Part shown: positions 8,061 through 16,068 of the stretch, in pieces | Layout: every line of letters starts with the position of its first letter | How positions within the stretch are numbered: the first letter of the stretch is position 1 | DNA from: G965214625 sp965214625 | GTDB lineage: Bacteria > Pseudomonadota > Gammaproteobacteria > Arenicellales > Poriferihabitantaceae | NCBI GenBank assembly: GCA_965214625.1 | Contig: OZ243962.1 | Location: 744,001-808,000, forward strand | Length of the DNA stretch: 64,000 nucleotides | Reading direction: 5' to 3' | The notes under the pieces: model-generated | The model's input: the letters and a program-made list of their open reading frames with translations, nothing else | What the model was told of the DNA's origin: nothing | The model's database searches: none | Translations under genes and position numbers: made by a program

Positions 8061-8819
8061 CTAAAATTTCAGTCGATGCGCATAAAGCGCTTCATAATGG
8101 GGCAGCGACACCCTGAACAATCGCTCCATATGCGGATTGGAGTCAAGCGGTGGATAGTTGCGACTTTGTTTTTGCAAGCCAGTACTGGTCTTCAATTTGT
8201 CATGAAAACCATCCTTATCCGTATTCCAGGTAGGATTTGCAGGCTGACCCTTTTCTCCTGCATCCTCCCAGTTCATGGCTTCGGGAATGAACGGGAGGTT
8301 GACGGCATTGCAATAAGCTTCGATCCCAGACGCAGGCCGCGCCAACAATTCATCCGAATCGAGCACCGGCGGCACCGAACCGGTTCGATCGGCAATGCGT
8401 TTGAACAGGGTATGCAAATCCTCATAACCCAATTCACCCAACGCAAGATCCGGCCAGCGCGAGCACATCGACGTAATAACCTTTTCGGGATCACGGATTA
8501 AAAAAGTATGCGTGAAACTGTCGAGAAACGCATCATCAGCAAAATGCATGATCGAATAGGCAAAATCCTTGATAAAAACGGGGTTGCACTGCACCTTCTG
8601 CTTGAGTTTCCGGTGCACCGTATCCATTGTCAGTTCAGGCGGGGCTTTGATCGTCGACTCAGCAATATAGTAGCGATCACTCCGTCGACCTTCACCATAA
8701 TAAAACGCTTCGTTATAGGGTTCATGGAAGCAGAGCATATCTCCCCGGTTGGCCATCACCCATTCAAATGCCGTAGAGGTCGAACGAGGCGTCGCCCAGA
8801 GTGCCAGAATTTTATTCAT
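8061..8819 (-). CDS. Sulfotransferase family protein
   Basis: Protein of 252 residues with the PAPS-dependent sulfotransferase layout. The N-terminal strand-loop-helix WATPRSTSTAFEWVM matches the 5'-phosphosulfate loop. The segment FLIRDPEKVITSMCSRWP matches the 3'-phosphate-binding motif (RDP followed by a serine). A TTG lies at 8825, but GAGG sits about 7 bases before the ATG at 8819, so I use the ATG. The gene is upstream of and co-directional with the PMT-like methyltransferase, about 100 bases apart, and may share its transcript. Related small bacterial sulfotransferases are poorly characterised, and some family members are annotated as aminotransferase-like. The acceptor is unknown. Confidence 0.68.
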   Translation of the reverse strand: MNKILALWATPRSTSTAFEWVMANRGDMLCFHEPYNEAFYYGEGRRSDRYYIAESTIKAPPELTMDTVHRKLKQKVQCNPVFIKDFAYSIMHFADDAFLDSFTHTFLIRDPEKVITSMCSRWPDLALGELGYEDLHTLFKRIADRTGSVPPVLDSDELLARPASGIEAYCNAVNLPFIPEAMNWEDAGEKGQPANPTWNTDKDGFHDKLKTSTGLQKQSRNYPPLDSNPHMERLFRVSLPHYEALYAHRLKF

Positions 8820-9327
8820 ATTCAAACCTCATATCGAACACTATACGCCATTGATAATCGATTTTTTTCGGGCAGTCAATATTTTGTTTAGCCGGTGTCG
8901 GCGCATTTCAGAACAGTGCACAACTTCCCTGTTATTTCCTGCCATTTGGAAACGTCCCCGGGGCATCAAACTCGACCGATATGAACCCATCAACGTGCAG
9001 CAAACGACCCACTGCCCCGGTCTGTGAAAACCCCGTGAATCGGGGAATGGCTGTCCGAGATGGGTACACGTCGGACACCGTGTCAATTGCCCGACGCCTG
9101 GCGTAGACTGTCTTTCAGATTACCTCTCGGCTTGTTTCAGTTTGCCGAACAGGCGCTGGGCAGACAGAACACGCACAAGTCAACCCTTGCCAAATAACCC
9201 ATTGCGTCTCAGCCGACAACACGGCGGCTTTGATATCGCTATCGCTGACGGATTACCCGAGTAGCTGTAGATTCAACTGAAATATCGGGTCTCCGGAAAA
9301 CCAGAAGATGGCCGAACACATCCGTCG
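8820..9327. other. Intergenic region downstream of aprMBA
   Basis: About 500 bases between the start of the sulfotransferase gene and the 3' end of aprA. It holds a candidate minus-strand terminator at 9027-9045. A second perfect 6-bp stem, GTCCGA/TCGGAC, lies near 9053-9076. No gene is convincing here; a T-rich patch near 8861-8890 may be part of the sulfotransferase promoter. Confidence 0.45.
9027..9045 (-). terminator. Candidate intrinsic terminator of the apr operon
   Basis: On the minus strand a perfect CCCCG/CGGGG stem with loop ATTCA is followed directly by TTTT. It lies about 280 bases after the aprA stop codon, so aprMBA would have a long 3' untranslated region. Confidence 0.5.
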
Positions 9328-11175
9328 CTAATCAACAATATGATATACGGGTGCTTTTTCCATCTGCCACTCGCCGGAATGTCGATCATATTGGGACAAG
9401 GTAAAGCAATGCCAGTCTTGATCGTCCAATTTGGGGTGGTCCGCACGATAGTAATAGCCGGGCCATCGGGTTTCCTCCCGAAACATGGTGTGATGTGTCA
9501 CCGATTCGGAAGCCAACAGACGATGCTGCAGTTCCCATGCCCGCTGAAGCTGATGGAAGTCCTCTGCCGCCAGATGATCAAGATCCTCTTTCAACATTCC
9601 GAGCAACTCCAACCCACGATTCAGCAGGGGCGTGTTCGTAGTGTAATGGGCGCTGATCCCACCCACATATTCATCCATGATCTTCTCAAGGCGCTGGAGA
9701 CCATGCAGCGGCAGGATGTAACTTGGCGAAACGGTACCCGCAACAATTTCATTGCGGCCGACCTGGTAGTTCTCCATCGGCTGAAAGACAATCTTTTTCA
9801 ACGTCTCGTATTGCTTCTCACCGACTTGAAACTTCTCATTTCGCATGTCATTGACATAATTCACGGCGGCCTTCGCCGCAATTCTCCCTTCGGTGAAAGA
9901 CCCTGAGGAGAACTTGTGTGCGGTTCCCCCAATGGTGTCTCCGGCACCAAAAAGGCCGTCCACGGTCATCATGCGGTTATAACCCCATTGATATTCCGAA
10001 GGGGCATAGTCTGCCGGTCCGCTCGCCCAGGCACCGGAACAGGTCGCATGGGAACCCATGACATACGGTTCTGAAGTGGTCAGTTCAGGATTGATATGTT
10101 TGGGGTCGATATTCTGCGATGCCCATACCACGGCCTGTCCGATCGTCATGCCAAGGAAGTTCTCCCATCCGACCGTTTCCTTGTGTGGATCCTGAAAGGC
10201 TTCCTTGGTCACCATGTGTATCGGACCACGCCCGGCCTTGACTTCTTCAAGAAAAGCATGATTACGCAAACAGGTGGGCACCGGATGGCGATCAATATAG
10301 TCCCCGACCAATTCCTTCGTATGGTCATACCAGTTGGATTCATACTCCTGGCCGTAGGCATTTTGCGTATACGTCTTGAGGTGGAGGAAGTACGCACCGA
10401 CCGGCCCATAACCGTCCTTGAATCGGGTCAGCACGATACGGTTCTCCATCTGGGTCATTTTCGCACCGGCCAGAATCGGCAAGGCATAGGCCGAAGCACT
10501 GCTCCATGGCGCATACCAGGTTCGCCCCATGCCCTCGCCCACCGACCGCGGCTTGTAGATATGAGAGGCGCCACCGGCACAGACGATGACCGCTTTTGCG
10601 CGAAAAACATAAAAATCACCGGTACGGACATTAAAACCGACCGCACCACCGACCCGATTCGGCTTGGACTCATCCATCAACAGGTGGGTCACCATGATTC
10701 GGTTGTAGATTTCGGTGGCCGCCTTGCGCGCGGCTTCGGCAACCAGCGGCTTGTAGCTTTCGCCGTGAATCATGATCTGCCATTTGCCTTCACGCTGATA
10801 TCGGCCTGTCTCGGGATCCCGCATAATCGGCAACCCCCACTCTTCGAACTTGTGTACGGTAGAATCAACATGGCGAGCGATGTCATAGCCGAGATCTTCG
10901 CGTACCAGTCCCATCAGATCGTTTCGGGCATAGCGAACGTGATCTTCCGGCTGGTTCTCATTCCACTGCATGCCCATGTAGCAATTGATTGCATACAGCC
11001 CTTGCGCTACCGCTCCGCTGCGTTCTATGTTTGCTTTCTCCACGCAAACCACTTTCAGGTCGCGACCCCAGTACCTCGACTCATAGGTCGCGCCACAGCC
11101 GGCCATACCTCCGCCAACGACCAGGATATCGGAATCGACCAATACCGTTTTATTACGTCTGCCAAATAATCCCAC
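9328..11175 (-). CDS. aprA: Adenylylsulfate reductase alpha subunit AprA
   Basis: Flavoprotein subunit of dissimilatory APS reductase, which interconverts sulfite plus AMP and APS at the cytoplasmic face of the membrane. The 615 residues begin with an FAD-binding fold (DILVVGGGMAGCGATYESRY, residues 16-35). They continue with family landmarks such as QGLYAINCYMGM, YARNDLMGLVREDLGYD, ATCSGAWASGP and GLFGAGDTIGGTAHKFSSGS. Length matches full-size AprA. It starts with GTG, sharing one base with the aprB stop (TAGTG), so translation is probably coupled. The companion membrane gene is aprM rather than the qmo genes, the arrangement seen in several sulfur oxidisers, and this favours the sulfite-oxidising direction. 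No sat or dsr genes are in this window. Confidence 0.96.
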   Translation of the reverse strand: MGLFGRRNKTVLVDSDILVVGGGMAGCGATYESRYWGRDLKVVCVEKANIERSGAVAQGLYAINCYMGMQWNENQPEDHVRYARNDLMGLVREDLGYDIARHVDSTVHKFEEWGLPIMRDPETGRYQREGKWQIMIHGESYKPLVAEAARKAATEIYNRIMVTHLLMDESKPNRVGGAVGFNVRTGDFYVFRAKAVIVCAGGASHIYKPRSVGEGMGRTWYAPWSSASAYALPILAGAKMTQMENRIVLTRFKDGYGPVGAYFLHLKTYTQNAYGQEYESNWYDHTKELVGDYIDRHPVPTCLRNHAFLEEVKAGRGPIHMVTKEAFQDPHKETVGWENFLGMTIGQAVVWASQNIDPKHINPELTTSEPYVMGSHATCSGAWASGPADYAPSEYQWGYNRMMTVDGLFGAGDTIGGTAHKFSSGSFTEGRIAAKAAVNYVNDMRNEKFQVGEKQYETLKKIVFQPMENYQVGRNEIVAGTVSPSYILPLHGLQRLEKIMDEYVGGISAHYTTNTPLLNRGLELLGMLKEDLDHLAAEDFHQLQRAWELQHRLLASESVTHHTMFREETRWPGYYYRADHPKLDDQDWHCFTLSQYDRHSGEWQMEKAPVYHIVD

Positions 11176-11639
11176 TAGACTACCCCCTGCCGCAACTGGT
11201 TCGGTTTTAATGCCGGCAAACCCCCTTCGATATTGAGGGCTGTCGGTTCATGCGCGAGTTCCTGGGATCTCAGCGCTTCCTCGTCAGGCACTTCGAGTTC
11301 GGAAGGAGAGGGAATGGAACCCCATTTTGTCGTGCGGATCGGCGAAACAAAATTTTTCTCCCGTCCGTCGCGGAACTGAATCTTCCACGAAATCGTCCCC
11401 TTTTCTTCCTCTCTCAATGCCCGAACACTGTGACCGAGCGGCGCAAAATCAGCATAACCCCGCGCATCAATGGCATTTTGCGGACAGGCTTTGACACAGG
11501 AATAACACTCCCAGCACATATTGGGTTCAATGTTGTAAGCACGTCGATAGGTTTTGTCGATGTGCATGATATCGGAGGGACAAATATCAACGCAGTGGCC
11601 GCAACCATCGCAGCGGGTCATGTAGACAAAGGTAGGCAT
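11175..11639 (-). CDS. aprB: Adenylylsulfate reductase beta subunit AprB
   Basis: Iron-sulfur subunit of APS reductase, 154 residues. Two ferredoxin-type [4Fe-4S] motifs are visible: C10, C13, C16, C20 (CDGCGHCVDICP) and C42, C45, C48, C52 (CWECYSCVKACP). The C-terminal half (GHSVRALREEEKGTISWKIQ onward) is the AprB tail that wraps around AprA in known structures. An AGGAG site lies about 12 bases before the ATG. It lies 87 bases downstream of aprM and overlaps aprA by one base. Confidence 0.96.
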   Translation of the reverse strand: MPTFVYMTRCDGCGHCVDICPSDIMHIDKTYRRAYNIEPNMCWECYSCVKACPQNAIDARGYADFAPLGHSVRALREEEKGTISWKIQFRDGREKNFVSPIRTTKWGSIPSPSELEVPDEEALRSQELAHEPTALNIEGGLPALKPNQLRQGVV

Positions 11640-11726
11640 GTTATTTTGTTATCTCCTAAAAATCGTATTGGGACAATGACGTGATCGATGCATCATCACA
11701 CTGAATGAAATGAATGCGTCCGTCCA

Positions 11727-12512
11727 TCAATAATGCTGGGGCAGTCGGCGGGTGCTGCCGAAAACTTCCGGCTTGTCGGCCGGCGCGGGCAGGTTGCTTC
11801 TTGAACCATCCGCTTCTGCCACCCGTTTTTGCAAGGCCGCCGCCGGTTTGAAAAACATATGGGCAAATTTAGACCACGGAACCGAACCGAACAAGACCGT
11901 CGTCGACAGGATATAAAGACCGAACAACACGGTCGCACACAGTGACGCACCCATTGACTGGGTGGCTGACCAGAGCAATGCGAAAGTCGTGCTTGCCAGT
12001 AACGACAGGACAAACAAATCGGCCCGCACCACACGAAAGGGGGAATTGCCCTCTGCGACAACATCAGCGCGAATAAAAAACCAGAACCAGTAACCCCCGA
12101 TACAGACCATCAGCGCACCGAGATGCCACAAAAAGGGCCATATCGCCGGTGTCTGGGCTGCTGTCGGATACTGGAATATCATGATCGCCGCAGTCACCAC
12201 GTAAACCACAAATCCATACATGGTCAGCAGGTGGGCGATCCGGCGGCGGGCAGAACAAAACTCGGCAGAGGTCAATACCTCCACACACAGCGTTTTTACC
12301 GCGAGTGATGCAACTTCACCGGTACCGACCTGTCGCGATCCCTTGCTTTGCTGATGCTTCCAATTCTGGGAAAAATAACGAGCACTTTTCTTGTGCCAGA
12401 CATCGAACAAGGTGCCTGCCGCCACAAGGACAATCATGACGATGACATAGACCTGCATCACAGTCGGGGAAATTAGCGTCGATATTTCGGCAAAGGGATT
12501 GGTAATCAACAT
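11727..12512 (-). CDS. aprM: Adenylylsulfate reductase membrane anchor AprM
   Basis: Integral membrane protein of 261 residues, first gene of aprM-aprB-aprA. Five hydrophobic segments can be read at about 17-36, 94-114, 124-146, 162-184 and 187-209, followed by a hydrophilic C-terminus. AprM proteins are proposed to carry electrons from AprAB to the quinone pool in sulfur oxidisers and in some marine heterotrophs. Position and topology fit that family well. Histidines inside or near the helices (H94, H130) could be cofactor ligands, but I cannot tell whether haem is bound. The A+T-rich tract upstream (about 12650-12760) is the likely promoter region. Confidence 0.85.
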   Translation of the reverse strand: MLITNPFAEISTLISPTVMQVYVIVMIVLVAAGTLFDVWHKKSARYFSQNWKHQQSKGSRQVGTGEVASLAVKTLCVEVLTSAEFCSARRRIAHLLTMYGFVVYVVTAAIMIFQYPTAAQTPAIWPFLWHLGALMVCIGGYWFWFFIRADVVAEGNSPFRVVRADLFVLSLLASTTFALLWSATQSMGASLCATVLFGLYILSTTVLFGSVPWSKFAHMFFKPAAALQKRVAEADGSRSNLPAPADKPEVFGSTRRLPQHY

Positions 12513-13270
12513 AGCGCGAGAATGCCCTTGATATGAATCTGTATCGCGGCATTATGGGCCAACCTCTGTAGCAATTCAAGCGGCCATCATCTTATCAACG
12601 CATCCGACAGGCAGAGATCATCACGTGGCTGATCCGGAAAACAACAAAAACAAAAACACCCGTTTTTCATAAAACAAGAACCATAAAAATTTTTTAAATA
12701 CAATAAATTAGGAATACTTTAAAAAGTAAGATTAACAAAATAATTATCTTTAGATGGTCCAAAAATTCGACATCGCCCACGGGCATTCGGCAGGCGATAT
12801 GGAATTATCTTATGCTAGGACAAAAAACATTAGTGGCCCGATCGGGTCTCGGGTCGTTGTCTCGGGGGGCATTTTGAACGGGCCATGGGGCCCCAGCCAT
12901 GAACAATCGGTTCAATCGACCCACACGATGTCCGCATCTATCGCGTGGCCGGTCATTCAACCTGTCTGCATGAACCGCTTTTTGCGGGTCAACCATTTGG
13001 ACAGATCCTATTCGATACGCCTGAATGGCGGTTCGGTCAGGGTGCGACGACTGCACCCGTTTTGATCAGTCAACAATCGAAAGATAACCGACCCTCGCGT
13101 ATTTTCTCTCATCGCTTCTCTCAGGTGATTGAATCTGATATTGTTGGTATCAGCAATGAGCGCCTTTTGCCGCGGTCTGGTTATTGAATGCTTGCCCGCT
13201 GTGAGTGCTCTGGGTTGTCTGGAATCATCCTGCTCCACACGTTGTGCGCTTTATCGATCATACCGAACTG
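12513..13270. other. Divergent intergenic region with A+T-rich tract, aprM to amidase
   Basis: About 760 bases between divergent genes. Bases 12650-12760 are strikingly A+T-rich compared with everything around them and probably hold the aprMBA promoter. Bases 12903-13187 contain an open plus-strand frame reading DPHDVRIYRVAGHS then HEPLFAGQPFGQILFDTP. It looks protein-like but has no recognised family and no good start, and may be a gene remnant. A competing frame at 12754-13065 looks like chance. Confidence 0.45.
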
Positions 13271-14665
13271 ATGAATGAATTATGGAAACTCAGTGCCGAA
13301 GAGACCACCACTTCGGTGTTAAAGAGAGACATCTCTGCACGAGAAGTCATTGAGCAATCCCTGGATCGATTGAATACAATCAATCCAAAAATCAATGCGG
13401 TTGTCCAGCAGATGCCTGAAAAAGCATTGGCTGCCGCGGACCGCATTGATGCCGCCATCGGACGGGGAGAAACACCCGGTCCGCTGACTGGCGTACCGGT
13501 GACCGTCAAGATCAATGTCGATCAAAAGGGTCAGGCCACAACCAATGGACTGGTAACTTTGCAACACAATATTGCCAAGCACGACAGCCCGGTGGTATCG
13601 AATCTGATCAAGGCCGGTGCTATTGTCATTGGCCGAACCAACACACCCGCTTTTTCGCTCCGCTGGTTCACCCGAAACCAGCTCCATGGGCATACGTGCA
13701 ATCCGCACAATCCCAACCTGACACCCGGCGGATCATCCGGTGGCGCGGCAGCCGCAACCGCAGCGGGTATTGGAGCAATCGGGCACGGAACAGATATCGC
13801 GGGTTCGATTCGCTACCCTGCCTATGCCTGTGGATTACACGGCCTGCGCCCGACAATAGGCCGAATCCCGGCAGTCAACCTGTCACTGCGAGACCGCCAT
13901 ATCGGCCCCCAGATCACCGTTACCTCCGGCCCCATGGGCAGAACAGTGCGGGACATTGAACTGGCCTTTGACGCCATGTCCCAACCGAGCAATCTTGACC
14001 CGTGGTGGGTTCCGGTGCCCAAAAACCTGGGCGCTTTCAAGAAAGTGGCCGCAGTGTGTCCTTATCCCGATGGCCTCGACACCGTCCCTGAAGTCGTCGA
14101 GGCGGTGTATTTGGCAGCCAAGCATCTGAAAAATCGCGGCTGGCAGATCGTTGAAACTGACTGTCCGCCATTGCGTGAACCGATGCATCTGCAATTCCAG
14201 CTGTGGTTATCGGAATTCCATCTTGACCAGGGAGCGGCCATCAGGACAGAAAATGATCCCGATGCCAACTTTGTCTATGAACAGCTCATCTCGTTGCATG
14301 AACCGCCCACACTGGGCCGTTTTATGGAGATACTCCAAAAGCGGGTTGCGTTGATTCGAACGTGGCAGCAATTTCTGGCGCGTTATCCCGTCCTCATTTG
14401 TCCTGTGTCCGCCGAACTCCCCTTCCCCGATCAGCTTGACGTGCAGTCTCCCCAGGCATTCCAGCGTGTCATAGCGGCGCAAATGACACAAATCGGACTC
14501 CCGTTTCTGGGTATCCCGGCCATGACGGTGACCACCGGTAAAACCGACAGCACGCCACTCGGCGTCCAACTCGTTGCTGACCGCTACCGCGAGGACGTGT
14601 TATTTGCGGCAGGCAAGGCCATTGAGGCACAGAGCGACAAAATTGAAATTGTCAGTGACATTTGA
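13271..14665 (+). CDS. Amidase signature family protein
   Basis: Hydrolase of 464 residues with the complete Ser-cisSer-Lys triad of the amidase signature family: Lys 80 in PVTVKINVDQ, Ser 155 in PGGSSGGAAAA, and nucleophile Ser 179 in GTDIAGSIRYPA. The 24-residue gap between the two serines is standard. C-terminal segments PVLICPVSAELPFP and GLPFLGIPAMTVTTG are family-typical. The start at 13271 begins MNELWKLSA, where amidases normally begin; the open frame continues upstream to 13205 without supporting features. It is too generic to be called GatA, and no gatB or gatC is nearby. The neighbouring genes (flavoprotein, GST) suggest catabolism of an amide, but the substrate is unknown. Confidence 0.85.
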   Translation: MNELWKLSAEETTTSVLKRDISAREVIEQSLDRLNTINPKINAVVQQMPEKALAAADRIDAAIGRGETPGPLTGVPVTVKINVDQKGQATTNGLVTLQHNIAKHDSPVVSNLIKAGAIVIGRTNTPAFSLRWFTRNQLHGHTCNPHNPNLTPGGSSGGAAAATAAGIGAIGHGTDIAGSIRYPAYACGLHGLRPTIGRIPAVNLSLRDRHIGPQITVTSGPMGRTVRDIELAFDAMSQPSNLDPWWVPVPKNLGAFKKVAAVCPYPDGLDTVPEVVEAVYLAAKHLKNRGWQIVETDCPPLREPMHLQFQLWLSEFHLDQGAAIRTENDPDANFVYEQLISLHEPPTLGRFMEILQKRVALIRTWQQFLARYPVLICPVSAELPFPDQLDVQSPQAFQRVIAAQMTQIGLPFLGIPAMTVTTGKTDSTPLGVQLVADRYREDVLFAAGKAIEAQSDKIEIVSDI

Positions 14666-15039
14666 ATGACATCAAAGCCAAGTCTGTTCCGACCCTGTCG
14701 GTTTCAGGAGAAAGCAACGCCCTCAGCATCAGTTGCTGATTGCGGAAGTTCCGATTGGCCTTTCGTCGTCTCTTGGGCCTGAAGTCCGCACCGCGATGCA
14801 TGCCGCGCGGTCGGTGTACAACAAGAGTGAACGTCAATACCGATCACCGTACCACTTCACGGGTTGATTCAAACACCCAGCATACGCATGGCATGGCATG
14901 GCAAGGCAGACGATTGATCGGTCAACGAGCTTATTCGTTCGAGACGGCCAGCGACATTGAAAACCGGTCCTATGAACCCGGTCCGATCAACCGCGTCGGG
15001 GGATCATGGAACGGGTCGCCCGGAATAACCGAATTTTCC
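14666..15039. other. Intergenic region between convergent amidase and GST genes
   Basis: About 370 bases with no convincing gene. A short tandem of CATGG units (CATGGCATGGCATGGC) lies near 14887-14903. No T-tracted terminator hairpin was seen. Confidence 0.4.
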
Positions 15040-15918
15040 CTAAGCCGTGGCCCCCGTCAGCTTGTCTTGTGTTTTGACGAGAAAGTCCGAAGCGTCATGG
15101 CGTTCATGCAACTGCTTTTCAAGCGGACCGGACGTCCGATTGACCATCCGACCCCGTTGCACGGCAGGCCGTTCCCTCAGTTCATTGGCCCATCGGGTCA
15201 GGTGTTTGTAGGAAGGGGCATCAAGAAATTCAGCTGCACCGTAAATCGCATTGAATGCCATATTTCCGTACCACGGCCAAATGGCCACATCCGCAATGGA
15301 ATAGTCCGTTCCGCACATGAATTGATTGACCGCCAGATGCCGGTCCAATACATCCATCTGCCGTTTCACTTCCATCGAGAACCGATTGATTGCGTATTCA
15401 ATCTTGGTTGGCGCATAAGCATAAAAATGCCCAAATCCCCCGCCGAGATAGGGCGTGCTCCCCATTTGCCAAAATAACCATGACAGGCATTCTGCACGCC
15501 TGGCGGGTTCCCGGGGTATCAGCGCACTGAATTTTTCCGCCAAATAAAGCAAAATGGAACCCGATTCGAACACTCGAATGGGTGTCGGCGTGCTGCAATC
15601 CATCATGGCCGGAATCTTGGAGTTCGGATTGACATCGACAAAGCCGCTGCCAAACTGCTCACCGTTCTCGATCTTGATCAGATGCGCATCATATTCGGCC
15701 CCTTCAAATCCCAATGCCAGGAGTTCTTCGAGCATCACCGTCACCTTGACACCATTCGGCGTGGCCAGTGAATATAACTGGATCGGGTGTTTGCCGACCG
15801 GCAGTTCGTGATCGTGGGTTGGGCCGGCGATCGGACGATTGATGTTGCCCCAGGTTCCACCGTCCCCGGTTTCCCACTTCCAGACTTTCGGCGGCGTGTA
15901 CGATGTTTCGTTATTCAT
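15040..15918 (-). CDS. yghU: Glutathione S-transferase, YghU-type disulfide-bond oxidoreductase
   Basis: Protein of 292 residues that follows the YghU architecture closely. The N-terminal extension (YTPPKVWKWETGDGGTWGNI, NRPIAGPTHDHELPVGKHP) precedes a thioredoxin-fold domain with LYSLATPNGVKVTVMLEELL, VNPNSKIPAM and the glutathione-site FESGSILLYLAEKF. The all-helical domain follows, with GGGFGHFYAYAPTKIEYAINRF and IADVAIWPWYGN. E. coli YghU binds two glutathiones and reduces disulfides. The similarity runs the full length, ending QLHERHDASDF. It shares the minus strand with the dimethylglycine-dehydrogenase-like gene, about 150 bases downstream of it. Confidence 0.92.
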   Translation of the reverse strand: MNNETSYTPPKVWKWETGDGGTWGNINRPIAGPTHDHELPVGKHPIQLYSLATPNGVKVTVMLEELLALGFEGAEYDAHLIKIENGEQFGSGFVDVNPNSKIPAMMDCSTPTPIRVFESGSILLYLAEKFSALIPREPARRAECLSWLFWQMGSTPYLGGGFGHFYAYAPTKIEYAINRFSMEVKRQMDVLDRHLAVNQFMCGTDYSIADVAIWPWYGNMAFNAIYGAAEFLDAPSYKHLTRWANELRERPAVQRGRMVNRTSGPLEKQLHERHDASDFLVKTQDKLTGATA

Positions 15919-16068
15919 GACTTTATCCCGTATGGACTGAATGTTGACTGGGCTTCGTGTTCTGGCATGGCGGATGGGATCACCCTATCACTGCCCGTGA
16001 CGACCCCGCGGCAATGATTGCCTGTTTGGTCCCTGAATTGAAACGGCCCGCGTTCAGACATGGCTCAT

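Noticed and set aside
8061..8819. Branched-chain aminotransferase annotation sometimes given to this family
   Set aside because: The N-terminal PRSTST loop and RDP...S motif are sulfotransferase features and no PLP lysine motif is visible.
12754..13065. Plus-strand open frame of 103 codons upstream of the amidase
   Set aside because: No family features, composition unlike neighbours, and it competes with another equally open frame in the same DNA.
13271..14665. Calling the amidase GatA
   Set aside because: No gatB or gatC nearby and no GatA-specific context; the amidase signature alone is generic.
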